A stretch of 5,472 nt of DNA, taken from an uncultured Planctomycetota bacterium (GTDB taxonomy: Bacteria; Planctomycetota; Planctomycetia; Pirellulales; UBA1268). Location of the stretch: NCBI GenBank assembly GCA_905477565.1, contig CAJQGO010000139.1, positions 1-5,472 of the forward strand. The letters are read 5' to 3'. Made by a program: the position numbers and the translations under genes. Shown in pieces: positions 1-5,472 of the stretch (positions are counted from its first letter, which is position 1; the number at the start of each line of letters is the position of its first letter). Under the pieces are notes generated by a model that did no database searches, was not told the origin of the DNA, and saw only the letters and a list, made by a program, of their open reading frames with translations.

Positions 1-1
1 T

Positions 2-499
2 TTGGGGTGGGCAAGTGAGCGTTTCATGGACAATCGCCTTCTCCTCGCAGTCGATGCACTTTATTTCGACTGGGAAAGTGCCGCTCTCTTTGGTGATATC
101 TACAATAACTCATGGGCGCTTCAGATGGGTGCACAGTATTCAAGTAAAAGAAATATAAAACTACGATGCGGATACGCCCTTGCGGAAAACCCAATGGACA
201 CCAGCCTTATTACATCAATTGATGGCATTACACCCGGTGGTATACCTTCTGTTGATTACATTCAGGCTCAATTCTCAGTCCCGAATGTTCATCGCATTTC
301 TGGTGGAGCAGGAATGGAAATCTACCCTCACGTCAATCTCGATGTTTTCGCAGGTGGCATGTTTCCTGCGACACAGACTCTCGGAGCCACACGTGTTGAC
401 CTCGTGAGCTATTGGCTCGGCTTTGGCCTGACCTGGCACTTTGACCCGTGCTCAAATCATGGTTGTTCACGGCTTCCATCAACATGTTCCGGTATTTGA
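2..499 (+). CDS. Outer-membrane beta-barrel protein, FadL/OMPP1-like, C-terminal part (5' end outside window)
   Basis: The reading frame is open from the left edge (first full codon at base 2) to a TGA at 497-499, giving 165 residues. The TTG at base 2 is just an edge codon, and the true start lies upstream. The protein shows alternating hydrophobic/polar strands rich in Gly, Tyr and Trp, typical of beta-barrels. Residues about 36-64 (a W-A-L-Q-x-G-A-Q-Y stretch, then K-L-R-C-G-Y, then an N-P pair) resemble the penultimate strands of FadL/OMPP1/TodX transporters. Residues 97-118 look like the following hairpin, and 132-147 look like a closing strand ending in L-T-W-H-F, matching the terminal-Phe signature used for outer-membrane insertion. 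Members of this family move hydrophobic molecules such as fatty acids or aromatics across the outer membrane. The oddity is an 18-residue tail after Phe147 with Cys at 150, 155 and 162, which does not look like barrel sequence. The gene converges on the sulfatase. Barrel class is fairly sure; FadL membership is a judgement from sequence style. Confidence 0.65.
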   Translation: MGWASERFMDNRLLLAVDALYFDWESAALFGDIYNNSWALQMGAQYSSKRNIKLRCGYALAENPMDTSLITSIDGITPGGIPSVDYIQAQFSVPNVHRISGGAGMEIYPHVNLDVFAGGMFPATQTLGATRVDLVSYWLGFGLTWHFDPCSNHGCSRLPSTCSGI

Positions 500-504
500 A
501 CATG
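483..504. repeat. Perfect 7-bp inverted repeat across the stop codon of the barrel gene
   Basis: CATGTTC at 483-489 and GAACATG at 498-504 are perfect reverse complements separated by an 8-base loop (490-497). The right arm begins inside the TGA stop at 497-499. A run of U is missing directly after the stem on either strand, so it is not a standard intrinsic terminator. It could still form an mRNA 3'-end hairpin for the plus-strand gene or be a binding site. It could also be chance. Confidence 0.45.
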
Positions 505-507
505 GGC

Positions 508-526
508 TTAAAATAGCAGTCCTGCT
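508..526 (-). terminator. Weak terminator-like hairpin after the sulfatase gene
   Basis: On the minus strand, downstream of the sulfatase stop, AGCAG-GA-CTGCT (526-515) can fold into a short 4-5 bp stem. It is followed at once by ATTTTAA (514-508). The position and the T-run fit an intrinsic terminator, but the stem is very short and the call is weak. Confidence 0.22.
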
Positions 527-533
527 CAGCATG

Positions 534-2117
534 TCATTTCGCCTGGGGGGTTTCCCCCCGCAACTGTTCAGACGTGTCTTTTCGGAAATGAATATCTGCA
601 AGCTCGTCTTTGACTGGTGCCAACTGCTTACCCTTTACACGGTCAATATTCTTCGCCATGTCAAACCAGACTGCGGACATTGCCTTCACACGTTCAGGCT
701 GCTCAGCAGCGAGATCATGAAGTTCTGTTCTATCTGCATCCATATTGTAGAGTTCCCACCGACCACGTTTTGCTGAGACGAGCTTCCAGTCACCCTGCCT
801 GAGCGCACGGTCTGTTCCAAAGTGAAAGTACAACGTCTCGTGAGGCTTTCTCTGCTCACCGCGAAAGATTGGATTCAGCGACAGACCTTGCAGGGGATCA
901 ATTGTCCGTGTACCGATCTGCTTCGGATAGGCTGCCTTCCCTACATCTAGAAACGTCGCCATGAAATCGATCAGATGCCCTGGCTGACTTGTATAGGAGC
1001 CAGGAGATGTCTTCAGTCCTGCCGGCCAATGCACAACAAGCGGTGATGAAATACCACCTTCGTGTTGATTCTGTTTATAAAGCCGAAATGGGGTATTACC
1101 AGCATGAGCCCAACTGGCATCGTATGTCCAATACGACTCTGGATCCCATGGAGCAAGACCTCGGCCACGCGTTCGTTCAAACGGGCATGCCCCATTGTCA
1201 GAACAAAAGAGAATCAGCGTGTTGTCATAGACTCCCATTAATTTAAGTTTTTCAACGAGTCGACCAACGTTTTCATCAAGTACCTCCACCATCGCGGCAA
1301 ATACTTCCATCCGTGACGCCTCCCATTGCTGCTCCTTTTTGGTCAGACTATTCCACGCAGGAATATGATCAGGGCGCGGGCTCAACTTCCATTTTTGTGG
1401 CAGAAGGCCACTTGCAAGCTGCTTCGCATGTCGCTCTTTCCGCAGTTGATCCCAGCCGGTGTCATAGCGTCCTCGGTATTTCTCAACGGCTTCCTTTGGA
1501 GCCTGCAGTGGATAATGCGGTGCATTAAACGCAGTGTAAAGCAGAAACGGTTTGTCAGAAGGTGCTTCATCAAGAAAGTCACAGGCAAAATCGACTGCAG
1601 CGTACGTTGTATAGAACGGCCTCCCATTCAGTGTGGCCGGTACAGACCACTCTTTTCCATTGAGACGAAAGGTGTCGTCACCCGTAAAAAAATTCGTTGC
1701 ACCAGAGAGGTGGCCCCAATACCTCTGGAAACCGAAATCCGTCGGCTGCTTGGAAAGATGCCATTTTCCCACCATTGCCGTAAAATAGTTCGCGTCACCA
1801 AGCACCTCAGCAATAGTTGCCCCTCGTGAAAGAGATTCTCCACCAGCCTGATCACAATACAGACCAGTCAGAAGCGAAACACGAGAAGAGTGACACTTTG
1901 CGGTATTGTAAAACTGAGAAAACCGAAGTCCTTGTGCCGCCAGTGCATCAATATGTGGCGTTGTAATCTCTGAACCATAGCAACCAAGATCTGCAAATCC
2001 CAGATCGTCGGCCATGATCAGCACAATATTTGGACGATCGTCGGCAGACCACACCTGTGCACTACCAACGAGACAGAGTGCGATCACAAAACTTCTGAAA
2101 ATATGTACATGTGCCAT
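534..2117 (-). CDS. Secreted type I sulfatase (arylsulfatase-like, alkaline phosphatase superfamily)
   Basis: This 527-residue protein is a formylglycine-dependent sulfatase that would hydrolyse sulfate esters. The natural substrate cannot be told from sequence; sulfated polysaccharide fragments are a common role in such sets. The ATG at 2117 is chosen over an adjacent in-frame TTG (2120) because AAGGTGAGG sits 7 bases before it. Residues 1-25 form a signal peptide (hydrophobic core F-V-I-A-L-C-L-V-G), so it acts in the periplasm or outside. Metal- and sulfate-site residues are in family order: Asp37-Asp38 in M-A-D-D-L-G; the maturation Cys75 in C-H-S-S-R followed by V-S-L-L-T-G; G-K-W-H at 117-120; His201 in A-P-H-Y-P-L-Q; Asp307-Asn308 in S-D-N-G; and Lys348 and His352 in R-L-Y-K-Q-N-Q-H-E-G-G. 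The C-terminal subdomain (about 425-465, ending W-E-L-Y-N-M) is also typical. Length is normal for the family. The maturation motif has Ser where Pro or Ala is usual. No formylglycine-generating enzyme is encoded in the window. The gene lies 129 bases after the RND gene, on the same strand. Confidence 0.95.
   Translation of the reverse strand: MAHVHIFRSFVIALCLVGSAQVWSADDRPNIVLIMADDLGFADLGCYGSEITTPHIDALAAQGLRFSQFYNTAKCHSSRVSLLTGLYCDQAGGESLSRGATIAEVLGDANYFTAMVGKWHLSKQPTDFGFQRYWGHLSGATNFFTGDDTFRLNGKEWSVPATLNGRPFYTTYAAVDFACDFLDEAPSDKPFLLYTAFNAPHYPLQAPKEAVEKYRGRYDTGWDQLRKERHAKQLASGLLPQKWKLSPRPDHIPAWNSLTKKEQQWEASRMEVFAAMVEVLDENVGRLVEKLKLMGVYDNTLILFCSDNGACPFERTRGRGLAPWDPESYWTYDASWAHAGNTPFRLYKQNQHEGGISSPLVVHWPAGLKTSPGSYTSQPGHLIDFMATFLDVGKAAYPKQIGTRTIDPLQGLSLNPIFRGEQRKPHETLYFHFGTDRALRQGDWKLVSAKRGRWELYNMDADRTELHDLAAEQPERVKAMSAVWFDMAKNIDRVKGKQLAPVKDELADIHFRKDTSEQLRGETPQAK
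545..559. repeat. G6-TTT-C6 perfect hairpin inside the last codons of the sulfatase
   Basis: Six G (545-550), three T and six C (554-559) form a perfect all-GC 6-bp stem with a three-base loop. It lies within the codons for Arg-Gly-Glu-Thr-Pro, about six residues from the sulfatase C-terminus. No T-run follows directly on either strand. It may act as an mRNA 3'-end stabiliser or pause site between converging genes. Confidence 0.5.
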
Positions 2118-2124
2118 CAATGCG

Positions 2125-2133
2125 CCTCACCTT
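2125..2133 (-). promoter_or_regulatory. Ribosome binding site of the sulfatase gene
   Basis: On the minus strand AAGGTGAGG ends 7 bases before the ATG at 2117. This is a good Shine-Dalgarno match at standard spacing. It supports ATG 2117 over the immediately preceding TTG, which would have only 4 bases of spacing. Confidence 0.7.
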
Positions 2134-2145
2134 TTTTGACGTGTG

Positions 2146-2187
2146 CCGTTCAGATTGAACGGTGAAATCATACCAAAGGTTGAACGG
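2146..2187 (-). promoter_or_regulatory. Operator-like repeats upstream of the sulfatase (TTGAACGG direct and inverted copies)
   Basis: On the plus strand TTGAACGG occurs at 2155-2162 and again at 2180-2187, with starts 25 bases apart. The first copy is also one arm of a perfect palindrome, CCGTTCA-GAT-TGAACGG (2146-2162). The three half-sites surround a TATGAT hexamer on the minus strand, the geometry expected of a repressor or activator site controlling the sulfatase. The palindrome could instead act as a leader hairpin just before the ribosome binding site. The repeats are seen directly; the regulatory role is inferred. Confidence 0.4.
2167..2172 (-). promoter_or_regulatory. Candidate -10 box of a sulfatase promoter (TATGAT)
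   Basis: The minus strand reads TATGAT, one mismatch from the TATAAT consensus, 49 bases upstream of the ATG. The hexamers 17-18 bases further upstream (TCGAGT or TTCGAG) match a -35 box poorly, so an activator or a different sigma factor would be needed. Transcription would start near 2160, inside the adjacent palindrome. In a region with few other candidates this is the best promoter, but it remains unproven. Confidence 0.35.
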
Positions 2188-2246
2188 GGACTCGAACATC
2201 GACACTTTCTTCACGCAACTCAGCCAGGAAACGCGTGCAGATCTTC

Positions 2247-5200
2247 TCAGACAACCACTTGTTGTCTGCGTTTCACTAGAAACCAGACACATGGAACGAG
2301 GAATAGTGTCAGCACAGTCGACACAGCCATACCGCCAACAAGTGCTCGCGCAAGAGGAATCATTGCTTCGGTTCCTGGCACAAGGCGGAAACAGAACGGC
2401 GCCATTGACGCCAAAAGCGTGAGAGACGTCATCAGAATAGGCCGCAGTCTCGAACCAGTGGCACTTACAATCGCTTCTTCTACCGATTGCCCTGCAACTA
2501 GATTCCCATTGGCACGATCAACGAGAAGAATACTGTTGTTCACGACAATGCCAATCATCATGAGAGTGCCGAGAAGTGACTGGATATTCAAGGTTGTGTC
2601 TGTGAGATAGAGCAGCCCAATGACACCTGCTAATCCCAGAGGAACCGCCAACATAATAATCAGTGGGTCAACAAAAGATCGGAACTGAGCCAGCATGACG
2701 AGATAGACCAGCAACGTTGCAACAGCAAGGCCCCACCCGATAACAGCTGTTCCTTCCTTCATCGTAACAACTGGCCCACGGAGCGTTGTATTCACTCCAT
2801 CTGGTGGATCAAGCGTTTCAACAGCGCGTTCAACATCTGCTGCAACGGATCCGACATCTCGCCCGTCAACATTTACGAGAACGTCATAAACCCGTGAAAT
2901 ATTGTAGTGAGCGATCTCACCTGGAATATTGACTCGACGGATTTTTGCAAGATTTGATAGTGGGACATTTCGTGGGCCTTCCGGCGTCCTCACAGAAAGC
3001 GGAAGGTTCCTCATCGCATCCAGACTCTCAACCTCATTTGTTTCATATTGAACACCCAAGAAGAAATCGATTCCTGTTGTCGGATCAACCCAGATTGATG
3101 GTGCATACCCAACACTCGATCCAAGTGCCGTCAAAATGTTTTCAGCAACATTTCTTTGACTCAACCCCATGAATGATGCCCTGGTTCGATCAACTTCAAC
3201 ATCGAGCTGTGGATAATCGAGTGCTTGTCCAATCTGGACATCAACGGCCCCAGAGACACTACGAACCTGAGTCACCACCTTTTCCGCGAACTCTCTCGCA
3301 GAGGCAAGATTGCCCGCCGCTACCTGCACCGTAATTGGAACGGCAGATCCCTCGTTCAGAGCTGCCTGGATAATACCACCCTGCCGAAACAGGAATTGCT
3401 CTCGGGGAAATCGTTGATGCAACTCAGCACGAAGCCGTTTGACATACGTTGACGTTGATGTCCGTGTCATCGTGTTCTTGAGCGTCACAACGATAAAGGC
3501 GGAATCAGGCCCTGAGTTTGGACTGAGGATTGTTGAAAACCCAGCACCTTTCCCGACCGGCAAACCAATATTCGCAAGGACGGTCATTAATTCGTCGGCC
3601 GGTATCACCTCTTGGATTGTTGCCTCAATCTGCTCCACAATCGCTTCGGTATTTTCAATGCGCGTGCCAGGCAACGTTCGTAGACGAATTTCAAAGACAC
3701 CGTCGTCGACAGTCGGAAACAACTCTGTTCCGACGCGTGGCAAAAGAAGGCAGCAGCCTGCCGCCACAGCAACAATACCGAAGGACGTGAACCATGGTCT
3801 CTGAATTCCTCTTGTTAGAAGTCTCCCGTACCCCCAGGACGAACTCGTGACTTTGCTGCTGTCTGACTGGAGTGTTTCGTTTTTCCGCTCTCGGAAAAAC
3901 CTTGCACAAAAAGCTGGTAAAAGTGTCATCGCAAAAACATAAGACGCCGCGATCGATACGGCGGCGGACAGCGCGAGTGGTTCAAACAGATACCGCACCA
4001 TACCACTGAGAAACAATGCTGGAAGGAAGATCGCGAGTGTCGTGATCGTCCCGGCCAACACCGGTGCAGCAACTTCCTCAGCCCCTTTTCGTGAAGCCTC
4101 TTGCCTCGACTCTCCACGATCAAGGTGCCTGATTATATTTTCAACAACAACAATCCCTGCATCGACAACAGTACCAACAGCAAGCGCCAAGCCACCAAGT
4201 GTCATCACATTGATGGAGACGTTACAGAAATGAAGTGCCAAGACACCCACAAGAAGTGATGACGGCAGGAGGAGAAGAATTGCAATCGTCGGCAGTAGGC
4301 GCCTCAGAAAGACAACCACGACAATGGCTACAAGAAAAGCGCCAAGAAGAACCTGTCGCTGCAGGTTTCCGATCGCATCACGAATATAGCTTGATTGGTC
4401 GCCGACAAGTGTCACCTTTGCTGCATCTGGAATCTCACCTCGTGCCTTCATCCGTGGTATTTCTTCTGCAATACCTTTCCGAATACGATCAACAACGGCA
4501 ATGGTATTACTTCCGGGCTCACGTAGCAGTGGGCAGTACACACTTCGCTCACCATTGACGCGAACGATATTCGTTTGAATCGCCGCGTCATCGCGAGCCT
4601 CACCTATGTCACGGAGGAAGATTGGATGCCCGTCACGGACAGCGATCGGGATCGCATTGATTTCGGCCTCTCCGGGCAAGGTATTGACTGAGTGAACCTG
4701 ATAGTCCATTTCACCCAATCGAAGTGTTCCACTACCCAAGACAAGATTGCTGTTTCGAACCGCTTCAACAACATCCGTAAGAGTTAGATCATGGGCCTGA
4801 AGACGAGCTGGGTCGACATATACCATCATCTGTCGAAAGCGGCCGCCAAATGGATGCGGAATCTGAACTCCCTTGAGTCCACCCATTTTGTTCCGAACCG
4901 CGTAGTAACCAATCTTGTAGAGTACTGTTTCATCGAGACCATCCCCTGATATTGCAGCAAGAACCACCGGAAGATTTGCTGGTTCACTACGGAGCGTAAA
5001 TGGATGTTCGATTCCTGGTGGCAAATGAAACATGTCACTTGCCTCAAGATTCACGATGTCATTCATTGCCGACGATGCATCAGTCCCGGGCTGAAACGTA
5101 ATTTTGAGGACACTTGCACCAGGTAACGTCCGTGACTCCTGCTTATCGAGCTTTCCTGCGAGGGTCAGTGCGCGTTCCACACGGGATGTCACACTTTTCT

Positions 5201-5378
5201 CCATATCGAGTGTCGGCAGACCAGGGTAGGAAAAAAAACTGACAACTACTGGAGTCTTAAAGTCTGGAAGAACGTCCGTAGGTATTCCTGGCACGACAGC
5301 CCCGCCAAGAAAGACGAGGCCAAGTGTAATTGCCAAAACAACAAAACTGTTCTGCAGTGCCCAGCGGATCAAAAACAT
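2247..5378 (-). CDS. RND-family efflux transporter, inner-membrane permease subunit (AcrB/HAE-like)
   Basis: This 1043-residue protein has the full RND length and layout: TM1 at about 10-30, a large periplasmic porter/docking loop (31-340), TM2-TM6 (about 342-490), a cytoplasmic linker (490-530), TM7 (531-549), a second periplasmic loop (550-875) and TM8-TM12 (about 878-1035). Family landmarks include G-I-P-T-D-V-L-P-D-F after TM1 and V-V-D-A-G-I-V-V-V-E-N in TM4 (401-413). Others are Q-F-R-S-F-V-D-P-L near TM8/9 (898-905) and G-I-V-V-N-N-S-I-L-L-V-D in TM10. As a trimer it would export substrates by proton antiport, working with a periplasmic adaptor and an outer-membrane channel. The substrate is not predictable. 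The proton relay is unusual: Asp406 is kept, the next residue is Ala407, and the TM10 Lys position is Asn947. The ATG is the first possible in-frame start, since an in-frame TAA lies at 5393-5391. The closest purine run (TAAGG) is 10 bases away and a better GAAGGAG is 15 bases away. The gene probably forms an operon with the fragment upstream. Confidence 0.95.
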   Translation of the reverse strand: MFLIRWALQNSFVVLAITLGLVFLGGAVVPGIPTDVLPDFKTPVVVSFFSYPGLPTLDMEKSVTSRVERALTLAGKLDKQESRTLPGASVLKITFQPGTDASSAMNDIVNLEASDMFHLPPGIEHPFTLRSEPANLPVVLAAISGDGLDETVLYKIGYYAVRNKMGGLKGVQIPHPFGGRFRQMMVYVDPARLQAHDLTLTDVVEAVRNSNLVLGSGTLRLGEMDYQVHSVNTLPGEAEINAIPIAVRDGHPIFLRDIGEARDDAAIQTNIVRVNGERSVYCPLLREPGSNTIAVVDRIRKGIAEEIPRMKARGEIPDAAKVTLVGDQSSYIRDAIGNLQRQVLLGAFLVAIVVVVFLRRLLPTIAILLLLPSSLLVGVLALHFCNVSINVMTLGGLALAVGTVVDAGIVVVENIIRHLDRGESRQEASRKGAEEVAAPVLAGTITTLAIFLPALFLSGMVRYLFEPLALSAAVSIAASYVFAMTLLPAFCARFFRERKNETLQSDSSKVTSSSWGYGRLLTRGIQRPWFTSFGIVAVAAGCCLLLPRVGTELFPTVDDGVFEIRLRTLPGTRIENTEAIVEQIEATIQEVIPADELMTVLANIGLPVGKGAGFSTILSPNSGPDSAFIVVTLKNTMTRTSTSTYVKRLRAELHQRFPREQFLFRQGGIIQAALNEGSAVPITVQVAAGNLASAREFAEKVVTQVRSVSGAVDVQIGQALDYPQLDVEVDRTRASFMGLSQRNVAENILTALGSSVGYAPSIWVDPTTGIDFFLGVQYETNEVESLDAMRNLPLSVRTPEGPRNVPLSNLAKIRRVNIPGEIAHYNISRVYDVLVNVDGRDVGSVAADVERAVETLDPPDGVNTTLRGPVVTMKEGTAVIGWGLAVATLLVYLVMLAQFRSFVDPLIIMLAVPLGLAGVIGLLYLTDTTLNIQSLLGTLMMIGIVVNNSILLVDRANGNLVAGQSVEEAIVSATGSRLRPILMTSLTLLASMAPFCFRLVPGTEAMIPLARALVGGMAVSTVLTLFLVPCVWFLVKRRQQVVV

Positions 5379-5379
5379 A

Positions 5380-5388
5380 GTGTGTGTG
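5380..5388. repeat. Short (GT)n/(CA)n run between ribosome binding site and RND start
   Basis: The plus strand reads GTGTGTGTG here (CACACACAC on the coding strand), directly before the RND start codon. Four and a half units is short for a microsatellite, but its length sets the spacing between the GAAGGAG/TAAGG motifs and the ATG. Confidence 0.4.
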
Positions 5389-5400
5389 CCTTACTCCTTC
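5389..5400 (-). promoter_or_regulatory. Ribosome binding region of the RND gene, unusually far from the start
   Basis: The minus strand reads GAAGGAGTAAGG. The strong GAAGGAG core (5400-5394) is 15 bases from the ATG, and the weaker TAAGG (5393-5389) is 10 bases away. Because the TAA is in frame with the RND gene, no earlier start can use the strong core, so the ATG at 5378 is set by the stop and not by ideal spacing. Confidence 0.45.
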
Positions 5401-5409
5401 GGAACGCAA

Positions 5410-5472
5410 TCATTCGCTCCGACCGACCTCCACAACCTGCCCCTCTTCTATTGAGCCAACAAAAGCATCAAC
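5410..5472 (-). CDS. C-terminal 20 codons of an upstream gene, possibly the RND periplasmic adaptor (HlyD/MFP)
   Basis: Reading the minus strand from the right edge, one frame stays open for 20 codons and ends in TGA at 5412-5410, 31 bases before the RND ATG. The other two frames contain stops. The residues include the string G-S-I-E-E-G-Q-V-V-E-V-G, which resembles the closing 'L-x-x-G-x-x-V-V-x-x-G' strand seen near the C-terminus of membrane fusion proteins. Adaptor genes commonly precede RND pump genes with short spacing. The fragment is too short to be sure; it could be another protein or chance. Confidence 0.45.
   Translation of the reverse strand, partial: VDAFVGSIEEGQVVEVGRSE

Noticed and set aside
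1326..1829. A 167-codon open frame on the plus strand opposite the sulfatase
   Set aside because: It lies antisense to a strongly supported sulfatase whose conserved motifs span this region. Its translation shows no recognisable domain and is rich in Arg, Cys and Ile in the way of shadow frames.
2118..2120. TTG start one codon upstream of the sulfatase ATG
   Set aside because: The adjacent ATG has the better codon and the better Shine-Dalgarno spacing (7 bases rather than 4).
2212..2237. CACGC/GCGTG inverted repeat after the RND stop, as a terminator
   Set aside because: The stem is only 5 bp with a 16-base loop and there is no T-run after it, so it is likely chance.
2062..2292. A minus-strand open frame bridging the end of the RND gene, the gap and the start of the sulfatase
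   Set aside because: It overlaps both real genes in another frame and covers their conserved ends. It has no good ribosome binding site that I can see and no recognisable product.
4235..4558. A 107-codon open frame on the plus strand opposite the RND gene
   Set aside because: It is fully antisense to conserved RND coding sequence, and its protein has no domain-like pattern.
1..5472. CRISPR array, tRNA/rRNA genes, insertion sequence or toxin-antitoxin pair
   Set aside because: There are no regularly spaced repeats, no cloverleaf or rRNA-like sequence, no terminal inverted repeats with a transposase, and no pair of small genes. Nearly all bases are explained by the genes listed.

Overview
The window holds two complete genes and one gene fragment on the minus strand, plus the 3' end of a gene on the plus strand that converges on them. 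Reading the minus strand in its own direction (right to left), the order is: a possible last 20 codons of an upstream gene (5472-5410), a complete RND-family inner-membrane efflux pump (5378-2247), a 129-base gap with promoter- and operator-like sequence, and a complete secreted sulfatase (2117-534). On the plus strand, bases 2-499 encode the C-terminal part of an outer-membrane beta-barrel protein that resembles the FadL/OMPP1 hydrophobic-compound transporters. No intergenic stretch exceeds 129 bases.

The organism is a diderm bacterium, because it encodes both an outer-membrane barrel and an RND pump. Base composition looks close to balanced. A type I sulfatase with the wording of the large planctomycete/verrucomicrobial sulfatase sets suggests the PVC group, probably Planctomycetota. 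This is an inference from protein style and not from a marker gene.

The RND gene starts 31 bases after the stop of the upstream fragment. This is the usual layout of a periplasmic adaptor (membrane fusion protein) gene followed by its pump. The fragment is too short to confirm that identity. The sulfatase follows the pump at a distance that allows either read-through or its own promoter. The gap holds a TATGAT -10-like hexamer, two direct copies of TTGAACGG, and a perfect 7-bp inverted repeat, so separate control is plausible. No clear functional link between pump and sulfatase is visible.

Most of the window is ordinary. The points worth a second look are: a FadL-like protein whose natural terminal Phe is followed by an 18-residue Cys-containing tail that one inserted T would remove; a sulfatase maturation motif reading CHSSR instead of Cys-x-Pro/Ala-x-Arg; an RND proton-relay site with one Asp and no TM10 Lys; and several compact inverted repeats near gene ends. 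I found no CRISPR array, tRNA, rRNA, mobile element or clearly new system.
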